Below, piece after piece: positions 19,876 to 29,645 of a stretch of DNA of 64,000 nucleotides. Source of the stretch: Taudactylus pleione (lineage: Eukaryota; Chordata; Amphibia; Anura; Myobatrachidae); assembly GCA_031769625.1 (NCBI GenBank), contig JAUIMM010000124.1:10304001-10368000 (forward strand). The letters run 5' to 3'. Every line of letters starts with the position of its first letter. Position 1 is the first letter of the stretch. Position numbers and translations under genes: made by a program. The notes beneath the pieces were generated by a model, which was given only the letters and a program-made list of their open reading frames with translations, had not been told where the DNA came from and did no database searches.

Positions 19876-20392
19876 TGTCATGCCTTCAGCATAGGGTTTG
19901 TTATGTTGCACTAATTCACATTAGCAGCCCAACCTAGTGGTCAGGACAGCAGCAGTTTAAATCTGATCCATTTTGACCTTCTTAGCATTCCATAGCAGTC
20001 TAGCAATGCATTCTGGGCTAAAGGAGTTGTAAGCAGCCATTGTCCTTTTCACATGGTCCCAGACAGTCATCATTACATATGCTCAACCTGGTATAGCATC
20101 CGATGGTGAGTTATAAGCTTCAACTGTGCCATAGATCTGCTTAGCCAGTTATGTTATGCATGTTATCTGTACTATGTGACATTGCAGCCTGTAATTTGCA
20201 TACTGTATGTTTCATGTTGTTTGCATATACCATGTTATGTAAGTTTGCCTTGCATTCCCATGTACATATAGTAATTGCTTTTCATTGTTTGTTTTCAGTT
20301 TTACCACATCACTTGTCATTACTTATCATCACTCATCACATTACTTATCATTTCCACGCAAGTTCCTTTGCTGAACAAGAGATGCAATTGAA
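19876..20392 (+). repeat. BEL 5' LTR (3' end deleted)
   Basis: Matches 25172-25681 closely up to CACGCAAGTTCCT, then jumps into gag coding sequence. The last 100 bp or so of the LTR, the primer-binding site and the gag start have been lost in one deletion. Confidence 0.8.
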
Positions 20393-21778
20393 AATAGAAA
20401 AATCACGTTTAGAAGCAGAGAAAGGAATAGAGAGATCACGTCTGGAAGCGGAACGAGATATGGAGAGGTCACATCTGGATGCAGAAAGAACACGTCTGGA
20501 TGCAGAAAGAGATATGGAGAGGTCACGTCTGGATGCAGAAAGAACACGTCTGGATGCAGAAAGAGATATGGAGAGGTCACGTCTGGATGCAGAAAGAGTT
20601 ATGGAGAAACAACGCCTAGAAGCAATTAGTGAGAAGCTCATTGCAGAGAAGGAGGCAGCAGCTGCAGTTGCTGAAGCACATTTCTTAGAGTCTGTAGAAC
20701 TTATTAATATAAGGAGGATCAATGTGCTTGTCGCAGAGCTTGGATCACAGTATTCATTGCAACACACATCAGAATATGTAAGTCAAGCACCCAAAATGGA
20801 CAGCAAACATCAATCAGTACAAAGCATGCATTCAGATTTTGTCAGTGAAACAGGCCAAACACACTATGCAGCGCCCCCACTAGTCAACAGTGAACTGCAA
20901 ACTTGCAAACAAGAGAATTCTAGACACAGGAAACCCATGAGGGACAACCTTTCCCCACACCAGGTGTTTCAATCTGCAAACTACAACAAAGGCACAACTA
21001 CCTGCACAAAAAAGTGGTATGATACAAGCCAACAGGAACCATACAATCCTAACAGGTATGATCACACACCATTTACTCACCATGTTAATGCACAAACAGC
21101 ATCTCCTAGAGCCAATCAAGACACATTAGACTTTGCCAAGTTTTTTGCTCGCCGTGAGCTGGTCACAAACGGACTCTTAAAGTTCAATGATCGCCCTGAG
21201 AGCTTCAGAGCCTGGCAATCCTCTTTCCAAAATGTAATCAGAGGGTTAAGCCTTTCATATAGCAAAGAGATAGACCTTTTAATTAAATGGCTTGGGAATT
21301 AATCTGCTGAACATGCTAGAAGGTTAAGAGTGATCAATATCAATCACCCTGTGAATGGCCTTAAGATCTGGGATAGATTAAATTAGTGCTACGGCTCACC
21401 AGAGATAATAGAAAGTGCACTATTCAAAAGAATTGATTTCCCTAGGTTACCTAACAAAAGCTATCAGAGACTTAGAAAATTAAGTGACCTACTAATGGAG
21501 CTTCAAGTAGCCAAGTGTGAAGGAGACTTAGCAGGACTTGCCTTCCTCGACACAGCCAGAGGCATTAACCCTATAGTGCAAAAGCTACCTTACAATCTGC
21601 AGGAGAAATAGCTCACCCACGGTTCCAAATATAAGCAGCGGCACAATGTGCCATTTCCACCATTCTCTGTTTTATGTGGACTTCTTGCACCAACAAGCTA
21701 AGACCAGGAATGATCCTAGTTTTGCCTTTACATTGACCAGCTCAACCCTCAACTCCTGTTCTACCTAACACCCGCAAA
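20384..21778 (+). pseudogene. BEL/Pao Gag with internal coiled-coil repeat
   Basis: The open part (to 21302) begins with a charged helix made of repeated RSRLDAERTRLDAERDME blocks (about 20455-20610), followed by a polar region and then a Pao-type Gag domain: DRPESFRAWQSSFQNVIRGL and EIDLLIKWLG near 21190-21300. After a stop at 21301 the similarity continues with SAEHARRLRVI, CYGSPEIIESALFKRI, LMELQVAKCEGDL and QKLPYNLQEK to about 21610. Gag would form the particle. Several stops; the start is lost with the 5' LTR deletion. Confidence 0.8.
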
Positions 21779-22660
21779 ATGTCAGTCGCAGTTCACAAGA
21801 CTAATGTGCATTATACAGATTCTTCCCACAGGTCTACCTATTCTACTTGTCAAGAGAGCAAAGATAAAGATCCTGCCAAGCAGTGTCCCCTGCATAACAA
21901 ACCGCATCTTCTCCTGAAATGCAAAGCCTTCAGAGAAAAGTCCCTGGAGAACCGCAAAGCATTCCTAAGAGAAAACGGCATCTGCTACAAGTGCAGCTCT
22001 TCTACAACCCACCTTGCCAAGGATTGTAAGGTTAGTGTTAACTGCATAGAATGTCACAGCACAGAACACAACACAGCTCTACACCCTGGACCTTCCCCAT
22101 TGACTTTACAACACAGTTATGGTGACACAGAGCATGGCGGGGAGCTCAGTGTGGAGCAAAGAGACACTACTGCAGTCATACCAGAATGTACTGAAGTCTG
22201 CAAAGATACTATTAGTGGCAGATCTTGCTCCAAAATCTATTTGGTCAGAGTCTACCCTAACGGCCAACCAGAGAAAGCAGTCAAACTTTATGCAATTATA
22301 GATGATCAAAGTAATAAGTCTCTAGCCAGATCAGTCTTCTTTGAGACCTTTAATATCAAAGGACCCAGCACTCCATACTCCTTAAGGACTTGTGCAGGGA
22401 GTTTTGAGACAATGGGGAGGAGAGCAATCGGCTATCAAGTCGAGTCCATAGACAGAAAGACATGCCTTCCCTTACCCACTATCACTGAATGCAATGAGAT
22501 CCCTGATAATAGGTCGGAAATTCCTACACCAGACGCAGCTATCCATCATGCACATTTGAAGTATAGCACATCTGATTCCAGAACTGGACCCAATAGCCCA
22601 GATAATTCTACTCATTGGGAGAGATATCTTACGAGTCCACAAAGTCAGAAGTCAGATTAA
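21779..22660 (+). pseudogene. BEL/Pao zinc-knuckle region and aspartic protease
   Basis: Open for 293 codons. Cys/His knuckles are visible: CPLHNKPHLLLKCKAF, then GICYKCSSSTTHLAKDCK and CIECHSTEHN (about 21880-22070). The protease follows, with KLYAIIDDQSNKSLARSVFF around 22280-22340, where DDQSN replaces the usual DTGA triad in BEL proteases. The C-terminal stretch TPDAAIHHAHLKY is also typical. The reading frame ends at 22660 and RT sequence resumes in another frame. Confidence 0.8.
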
Positions 22661-22664
22661 CGGT

Positions 22665-24440
22665 CCACACAATGCTCCTTAAGCTCAAAGATTAGACCTA
22701 GGATGGGTCATAATAGGAGAAGTATGTCTTGGAAATGTGCATAAACCAGCTACCATCAATAGCATGCTTACATGTACTTTAGAAAACGGACGCCCTTCTC
22801 TACTTCAACCATGTCACAATCACTTCCTCATAAAGGAACTACCCTACTGCACTGTCATAGACTCTCCTAGTGACAACCACATCTGTGACAGCTACCAAAA
22901 ACATTTGGGGTTCACAGTCTTCCAAAGAACAAAAAGGGATGACCAAGTCGCAATGTCCTTAGAGGACAATCTATTCCTGGAAATAATGAAAAAGGGACTA
23001 GTCAAAGATGATGCCAACAGCTGGGTTGCACCTCTACCCTTTAAAACACACAGACGGCATCTACCTAACAACAGAGAACAAGTATTTAAACGAATCTCTT
23101 CACTAAAACACAACTTCCACAGTAAGCCAGAAATGAAAGATCACTTCTTCTCTTTCTTGGACAACATTTTTGAGAATGGTCACGCTGAGATAGCTCCCAT
23201 TCTTTAAGAAACAGATGATTGCTGGTACTTACCAATGTTTGGAGTATACCACCCAAAGAAACCAGGTCAGATCAGAGTCATGTTTGATTCCAGTGCCAAG
23301 TTCGAAGGCATCTCCTTAAATGATATCCTCCAGACCTTAACAACAAACTCCTTGGAGTACTCATACATTTCCACAAGGACTCTATTGCCTTCACAGCTGA
23401 CATTCAACAAATGTTTCATTGCTTCCTCGTGAGAGAAAGTGACAGGAATTTTATAAGATTCCTTTGGTTCAGAGACAACGACCCCTCTAAAGATATTGCA
23501 GAGTACCACATGAGGGTACACATCTTTGGTAACAGCCCTTCCCCTGCAGCTGCCATCTACAGACTCAGACGTTCAGCTCAAGAGGGTGAGCTAGAGTATG
23601 GTTCTGATTTTAGACAACTTGTGGAAAAAGATTTCTATGTAGATGACTGTTTAAAATCTATGTCAACGGATGAGACAGCATTCAGCCTCGTCAAGAGAGC
23701 TCAGGAAATGCTTGCCTGCTCTAATCTCAGGCTCCACAAAATAGCTTCCAACAGCAAAAGAGTGATAGAAGCCTTCCCTTCTCAAGATCATACCAGTTAC
23801 TTAAGGGATTTAGATTTAGGAACTGATTCTCCACCAGCTCAAGGTAGCCTTGGACTCTTATGGGACTTAAAATCTGACTCCTTTACCTTCCAAGTGAACA
23901 GTGAGGAAAGACCTTACACCCGCAGAGGTGTCTTGTCTGTTATAAACAGCTTGTATGACCCCTTAGGATTTGCTGCTCCTGTCACTATCCAAGTTAAAGC
24001 CTTGCTCAGAGACCTAACCAGCAAGTCATCCGACTGGGACCTGCCACTGTCTCCTCTGAAAAGAGATTTGTGGGAGGAGTGGAAAAGTTGTCTGTCCACC
24101 TTAACCAACCTTTATATTACACATTCATATGCTCCTGTACCTTCTACAGAAGTACAAAACCAGAGACTATGTGTATTTTCTGATGCTTCAATCCAAGCAA
24201 TTGACGCTGTTGCATATCTTATAACTGTGGATATTAGAGGCCAGTGTCATATTGGGTTTGTCATGGGCAAAGCAAAGTTAGCACCACTTCCAGAGCATAC
24301 CATACCCTGGCTAGAACTTTGTGCTGCAGTGCTAGCTGTGACAACCATCCATACCATGATCTCACATTGTCAGCTTGAGCTACACAGATTCCAAAGATTT
24401 TCAACTTGGAAATCACTTCTTAGAGCAATTACCTGCCTAA
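22665..24440 (+). pseudogene. BEL/Pao reverse transcriptase and RNase H
   Basis: The RT N-terminus is at 22665-23207 (VFQRTKRDDQVAMSLED, LVKDDANSWVAPLPFK), a stop follows at 23208, then MFGVYHPKKPGQIRVMFDSSA. After a frame change near 23330 come FTADIQQMFHCF (first catalytic Asp) and DFYVDDCLKS near 23635 (catalytic pair). The connection SVINSLYDPLGFAAPVTIQ near 23940 and RNase H with FSDASIQAIDAVAYL near 24178 and IPWLELCAAVLA follow. These copy the RNA template to DNA and degrade the RNA. One stop and at least one frameshift. Confidence 0.85.
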
Positions 24441-24589
24441 CCCATACAGCCCGTTCATTTAAATGTGCCACATTTCTAAAAGTGACTGAATGTATAGGTT
24501 GGCATCACTGCCAAAATATTTACGCAAACCAAAGAACTACAAATTCACTCAAACATCAACCCTTAAAGTGTAGAGAGATACCTCAGTGA

Positions 24590-25132
24590 GCAAAGTTGTA
24601 CGTGGACTTTCAACCTGCCTCATTCTTCTCATATGGGAGGTATATGGGAAAGGATGATTGGCATCCTACGCAGAATCCTTGATTCCATATTCCTACAAGT
24701 AGGTACTGTAAGACTTACTCACAAGAGTTTAACAGCTATCGTCAATGCCAGACCTTTGACTTCAGTTTCTAATGACCCAGAAGATCCGCTTCTACTTACT
24801 CCTGCTACTCTTCTTACTCAGAACACCGTGACTATCCATGCTCCTTCTGGAGAGTTCACCAACAAAGACTTATTCAAATGACAATGGAGGCAAGTTCAAA
24901 GCCTAGCAAACACTTTTTGGGACAGGTGGAAAAGACAATATATCTGTACCCTGCAGCCAAGGACCAAGTGGCAAGTTGCCAAACCCAACCTAAAACCTGG
25001 TGACATTGTCACCAAGACGTTCCCAAGCAAGGATGGGAAAGTTCGTAAGGTTGAAGTCAAGATCTGTAAGCAAGGAGAGACAAAGTTGTTTCTCAGACCA
25101 GTGTCTGAACTGTTCTTATTGTTACCTACTTA
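24590..25132 (+). pseudogene. BEL/Pao integrase remnant and C-terminal domain
   Basis: The integrase core is reduced to its end: FNLPHSSHMGGIWERMIGIL (about 24610-24668), holding the last catalytic Glu (WER), then AIVNARPLTSVSNDPEDPLL. After a stop at 24879 a chromatin-binding-like tail follows: WDRWKRQYI, KPNLKPGDIVTK, KVRKVEVK. The finger and the two Asp residues of the triad have been deleted between about 24480 and 24595. Not functional. Confidence 0.8.
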
Positions 25133-25171
25133 GAGTTTAAATTTGTGGTATCAATGATACCAGATGGGGAG

Positions 25172-26396
25172 TGTCATGCCTTCAGCATAGGGTTTGTTAT
25201 GTTGCACTAATTCACATTAGCAGCACAACCTAGTAGTCAAGACAGCAGCAGTTTAAATCTGATTCATTTTGACCTTCTTAGCATTCCATAGCTGTCTAGC
25301 AATGCATTCTGGGCTAAAGGAGTTGTAACCAGCCATTTTCCTTTTCACATGGTCCCAGACAGTCATCATTACATATGCTAAACCTGGTACAGTATCCGAT
25401 GGTGAGTTCTAAGCTTCAACTGTGCCATAGATCTGCTTAGCCAGTTATGTTATGCATGTTATCTGTACTATGTGACATTGAAGCCTGTAATTTGCATACT
25501 GTATGTTTCATGTTGTTTGCATATCCCATGTTATGTATATGTTTGCCTTGCATTCCCATGTACATGTAGTAATTGCTTTTCATTGTTTGTTTTCAGTTTT
25601 ACCACATCACTTGTCATTACTTATCATCACTCATCACTTATCATATCATCACATTACTTATCATTTCCACGCAAGTTCCTCTATCAAATAATAAACTCAG
25701 GGTCTGATTCAGAGCCACTTATAAGCGTCCCCTCGTTCGCTCCGAGCGATGTTCGCACATCTGCGCATGCGTATGGGTCGTATTGCACATTTGCCAAACA
25801 GTCAGTGCGGTCGGAAATCGTGTGCTCGCAAAATAGCGAGTGCCTGCTAATTTGAGTGACAGGATGAGGCGTTTGTGGGTGGTAAGAAGGGAAGGTGCTT
25901 GAAATTGTGAAGTGGAGATCCAAACGCAGGCATGCCAAACGGTCAAAACGGGCGTTTTAAGGGTGTGCATAATTAACAAAGCAGTGTCATTGGCCACGTC
26001 ACTTGGTTGTCTCTTAGCCTGAACTGTTCGCATGATTGCGGTAGGAAAATCCAACCACAAGCACTGCGAGCAGTACAGACGTCTTTCGATGTACTCGATT
26101 AATCTAATAAATAACGGAGATGACGTATGATGCGAACGGCCAGGGGGCGTCTTTACAAAATAGTGAGCGCATATTTCGTTCGCTCGCTCAGACATAGAGG
26201 CGTCAACAGACCGCAAAGAGTGAGCGCTCTATTTAAATATCCGGACTCTTTTTCTGAACGAGCGAGCGCAAATAGCGTCCGGCTCTGAATCAGGCCCTCA
26301 GTTCTTCATATCACATCTGACTGGATTATTGGAAGATAGAGTATTGGTTATGCTGGCTGCTCCAAATTTGTCAGACACTTAGTGTGGGGCAGTACA
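25172..26396 (+). repeat. BEL 3' LTR with MITE M5 inserted
   Basis: About 624 bp of LTR split by a 598-bp MITE at 25700-26297. It starts TGTCATGCC after the purine tract and ends ..GGGCAGTACA, then TTGCT. It is fuller than the 5' LTR and carries an ACATTACTTATCATTTCCAC stretch near its centre. Confidence 0.75.
25700..26297. mobile_element. MITE M5, same termini but different interior
   Basis: 598 bp with ends GGGTCTGATTCAGAGCC and GGCTCTGAATCAGGCCC, flanked by TCA (25697-25699 and 26298-26300). Termini match the palindrome-chain MITEs, but the interior is unrelated: it has GAGCGA/CGTTCG-type motifs and lacks the CCCATGGG and ACTGACATCA hairpins. Probably another derivative mobilised by the same transposase. 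Confidence 0.75.
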
Positions 26397-26402
26397 TTGC
26401 TA

Positions 26403-27330
26403 ATATACCTCTCAATATACCTCTCTAAATTGGAACAGTGACATAACCGTTCAATTTTAACTACATCTACAAAAGAGCTTATAAACCTTATTTGTTCTAG
26501 ATGTTTTATAGTATGTCTTTTCCTATATGCTTTTCTTCAGTAGCGCTTGGTTTAAAATTTGAATCCATTTATATTTATTATACTGAGCAGCTGTACATTA
26601 ATCAGAGCGCAGAGCACGTACACATCTTATATGAATGTGTGTATGTCTCCATGTCTCCCTACCAGCAGTATGTATCCATGCCCCCTCCCCCACCATCAGT
26701 GTGTATGTCTCCAGGTCCATCCTCCCCCCACCAGCACCAGTGTGTATGTCACTCTGTGCTCATCCCACACAATCAGCAATGTGTATGTCTCCCTTCCACA
26801 GTCAGCAGGAGAATGTCTCCATTTTCCCCTCTCTCCACCCGCCAATGTGTATGTCTCTATGTACTCATTCTCCCATCAGAAGTATACGTCTCCATGTACC
26901 CCCCATTCATCAGTGTGTACTTCTCCATTTTCCCCACTCCCAGTCACCAGTGTACATCTATATGTCCCCCTCCCCCACCCACCAGTGTTTGACTCCATGC
27001 CCCCCCAGTCACCAGTGTCTATGTCTCCATGTCCCCCTTCCCCAACTCCAGTATGTACATCTCCATGGCCTCCTTCCCCCACCCCAGTCACCAGTATGTA
27101 TGTCTCCATGTCCCCCTTCCCCCACCTCAGTCACAATTGTGTACATCTCCATGTTCACCTTTCCTCTTCCTAGTCACCAGTGTGTACATCTTCATGCCCC
27201 CCCATTTACCAGTGTGTACGTCTACATGTCGCCCCAGTCACCAGGTTGTAGTTTTTCATGATCCCTTTCTCTCCCAGTCACAGGTGTGTATGTCAACAGG
27301 TCTCCCCAGGCCCCAGTGTGTCTCTGTCAT
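26403..27330. repeat. C/T-rich minisatellite element (right of BEL element)
   Basis: Starts with a terminal motif at 26414-26444 (inverse of 19831-19861), then AT-rich sequence, then from about 26635 roughly 16 degenerate units of 35-45 bp of type GTGTATGTCTCCATGTCCCC plus CTTCCCCCACC and CAGTCACCA. Long plus-strand frames (Ser/Pro/Cys-rich) come from the repeat and are not genes. Confidence 0.75.
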
Positions 27331-27906
27331 CTCTATGTGTGTCAGCATGTTTGGCCTTTGTGTTTTCTCCTTCCTTTACCTGTGTCTTCCATTACTCCTT
27401 TTATATCTGTTCCCCCACCTAATTCTATAATTTATCCCTCACCGCTCATCTTTTTCCTGTGCCCCTACCACCCATCTTTGGAGAAGCTGCCCAGCGCAAC
27501 CAATCAGATTCTACTTAACATTTAACTAGCACCTTCTAGAAGATAATAGCTAGAATCTGATTGGTTGCTATGGGCAACATCTCCATTTCTAAAAACTCTC
27601 ACTTTAATAAATTTACCCCTATGACCAACAGTGGAGAAGCTCAGGTATCTCATCTCTACATATATAGAAGCAGAACAGAACTAATAGAGTGATAGCGTTT
27701 TGAATCTTTCACTCAAATTTCTGCTCCTTGCTGATTATTTAAATACATTTTATTACAGTAATTATTCATGTTTTATGACACTATTATTCATATCTGCCAC
27801 AAGCACTGTCCTCAGCCTTCTTATGGGTTATCCTTGTCTGCCACCTGCCCTGACTATGGTTCAAAACCCCCAACTATCCTGTTTGCTGAATGCTGCTATT
27901 ATAAGT
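27331..27906. other. Non-coding stretch with a conserved-type hairpin
   Basis: Contains a perfect 18-bp inverted pair (27496-27513 and 27551-27568, GCAACCAATCAGATTCTA and its complement) separated by 37 bp, typical of small vertebrate foldback repeats. The rest (27600-27906) shows no gene or repeat that I recognise. Confidence 0.55.
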
Positions 27907-27975
27907 AGAGATGTGCAGGTTCATGTTCCTGAAATCCGAAAACACACCCGAACTTAAGGGTTATGAGTTGAACCG
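27907..27975 (+). mobile_element. hAT-type terminus (left end)
   Basis: TAGAGATGTGCAGGTTCATG resembles the hAT terminus seen at 62541 (TAGGGATGTGC) and inverted at 38957-38967. No matching 8-bp duplication was found with the right end at 38967, so the pairing is uncertain. Confidence 0.4.
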
Positions 27976-28159
27976 AGCCCTGGATGGGGTCTTCCTGCCA
28001 ACTTCAGATCCCAAATTGAGGCAAATCATCATCTTCCCAGTGCCGGATCTCGTGTGTTTTGGAATTGATAAAAGTCCTTCCCTCGTTGTGCAGGTGCCAT
28101 ATTGCAAAGGACACCAAAGGGTTAGAGTGTGTGAGGTGAGCTGCAGTGTGACTGTGACT

Positions 28160-28735
28160 CAGTGATTAAGGACTTAGGGATTAGGGATCACAGAGACTGG
28201 CTTGCTCATGATGTTTTGTTGGGGCAAAAAGTATATTCCCATAACACTACTGCTCGCAATGTGCCTGTAAATGCTGATGTTCCTGCTCATGTCAATGTAT
28301 TTGGTAATTCTGAAGAACTTGTCATTACTAATGTGCAGGCCTGTAGCTAGGGTAGTGCGGCCGGTGCCATCGCACAGGGCACCACAGGTCAGGGGGCGTT
28401 GTTTGGGCCTTTCAAATTTCTATTTATTATCATTCTTGCTTGTAGCTTCCTCTTATTTCATCCCCACCATCTCCTGGCCTCCCCTATCTCTTCCAGGGCC
28501 CTTCTCCATGAGGCTATTCCCCATTTTTGGGTGCATTATGTCCCTTTGAAAAATGAGGGGGGCACCAATGCTCTTTCTGGCACAGGGCACCAAAAAGTCT
28601 AGTTACGGCTTTACTAATGTGCCTATGCATGCTGATGTCTATGGTAATTCTGATAGGTCTAGGAACACTGATGTGTCTAGCAGCCCGCCTAATCCTCGTG
28701 GCATGAGGAATACGTACTGTAAGTAGTATTAATAA
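28160..28735 (+). pseudogene. Gypsy fragment 2, protease-proximal region
   Basis: Plus strand reads DWLAHDVLLGQKVYSHNTTA, resembling the end of a Ty3 protease (DVLLG), followed by an Asn/Val-rich stretch that continues on both sides of a small MITE at 28336-28613. RT and RNase H are missing between this and the integrase at 28736. Function lost. Confidence 0.45.
28336..28613. mobile_element. Short hAT-type MITE in Gypsy fragment 2
   Basis: 278 bp with ends CAGGCCTGTAGCTAG and the inverse of TAAAGCCGTAACTAG, flanked by the 8-bp duplication CTAATGTG (28328-28335 and 28614-28621). The host coding frame resumes after it. The terminal motif is related to the CAGTGGCGTAACTA elements at 46786 and 53178. 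Confidence 0.8.
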
Positions 28736-29645
28736 AGAGGTCTTAACACTTCCCCTTGCACTTCAGCCTGATTTAAGAAAGGCCCAATGGGAAGATTCTG
28801 CTTTAAATAGGGCCTTTGAAAAGGTTCTTTCGGTAGATGGTGTCCTGTTGTCACATGTAACAGAAGTAAAATATCCCAATTTTGTGTTGCTTAGAGAGGT
28901 TTTATATCAACTAGACAAGCACAAACAATAGAGAGAGGTGATACGAGAGTTGGTTGTCCCGGGCCCTTTCAGAAAGCAGGTTCTGGTGTTACCCCTCCAG
29001 TTCCTTGGGGTGGTCATTTGGGATGGAATAAGATGGTGGAGAGAATAACCTCCCAGTGCAATTGGCCAGGTGTTTATGCTGAAGTCTCATGGTTCTGTTC
29101 CACTTGTTCAGAGTGTCAAAAGACAACAGTAAACTGACCGGCTCCTGCCCCGCTGATCTCTCTCCCAATTGTAGGGGTCTCCTTTGAAAAAATAGAGGTT
29201 GATTTTGTGCATCTGATTGATCAACCATCTATATGCTATAAATTCATTTTAGTTGTGGTTGACTATGCCACCTATTATCTGGAGGCATTTCATTTAAGAT
29301 TCGCTACAGCCAAACAGGTAGCGACTAAGTTATCAGATCTGTTTTCCAAGGGTTGGATTACCTAAAAAAATTCTTACCGACCAAGGGACAAACTTTATGT
29401 CCAAATTAATGCTGGGGGTGTTAAAGTTGTTAAAAATTAAATCTCTCTGATCCTCAGTAGATCATCCCCATGGTTAGTCAAAAAATTCAACTGTACACTA
29501 AAGTCTATGTTAAATAAGTTTATAGAGACAGAAAAAAGGTGGGATGAGCTTCTACCCTAATTGTTATTTGCAATCAGAGAAGAGCCCCAAGCTTTTTCTG
29601 GCTGTGCACCTTTTGAGCATCTTTATGGGAAGAAGCCAGAGTAAG
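28736..29645 (+). pseudogene. Gypsy fragment 2, integrase
   Basis: From about 29000 the plus strand reads WGGHLGWNKMVERI, then CNWPGVYAEV and CSTCSECQKTT, the HHCC finger. The core follows: EVDFVHLIDQPS, YKFILVVVDYATYYLEAF near 29240, a damaged TDQGTNFMSK near 29380, and FIETEKRWDELLP to GCAPFEHLYGKKPE near 29520-29640. It differs in sequence from the Gypsy at 1-19 kb, so it is another lineage. Frameshifts and stops are present; the end is fused to hAT sequence. Confidence 0.8.

Larger units (their letters stand above)
19876..26396 (+). mobile_element. BEL/Pao LTR retrotransposon, decayed
   Basis: LTRs start with TGTCATGCCTTCAGCATAGG at 19876 and 25172. The 3' LTR appears to end in GGGCAGTACA (26396). 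Flanking pentamers TCGCT (19871-19875) and TTGCT (26397-26401) look like a 5-bp target duplication with one change. A purine tract GATGGGGAG precedes the 3' LTR. Inside, in order: coiled-coil Gag, zinc-knuckle region, protease (DDQSN), RT (YVDD), RNase H and a remnant integrase, the BEL/Pao order. Multiple stops, frameshifts and deletions. Confidence 0.85.

Noticed and set aside
20151..20383. Hydrophobic N-terminal extension of the BEL Gag
   Set aside because: These codons are LTR sequence read through. The near-identical 3' LTR shows that they are not coding.
26501..27430. Open frames of 130-208 codons in several plus-strand frames
   Set aside because: All translate the same degenerate C/T-rich repeat (Ser/Pro/Cys/Val-rich). 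No initiation context or domain.
27496..27568. microRNA hairpin
   Set aside because: The 18-bp perfect stem with a long spacer is typical of a small foldback repeat. There is no evidence of a precursor, and the same kind of sequence is common as an interspersed repeat in fish and amphibians.
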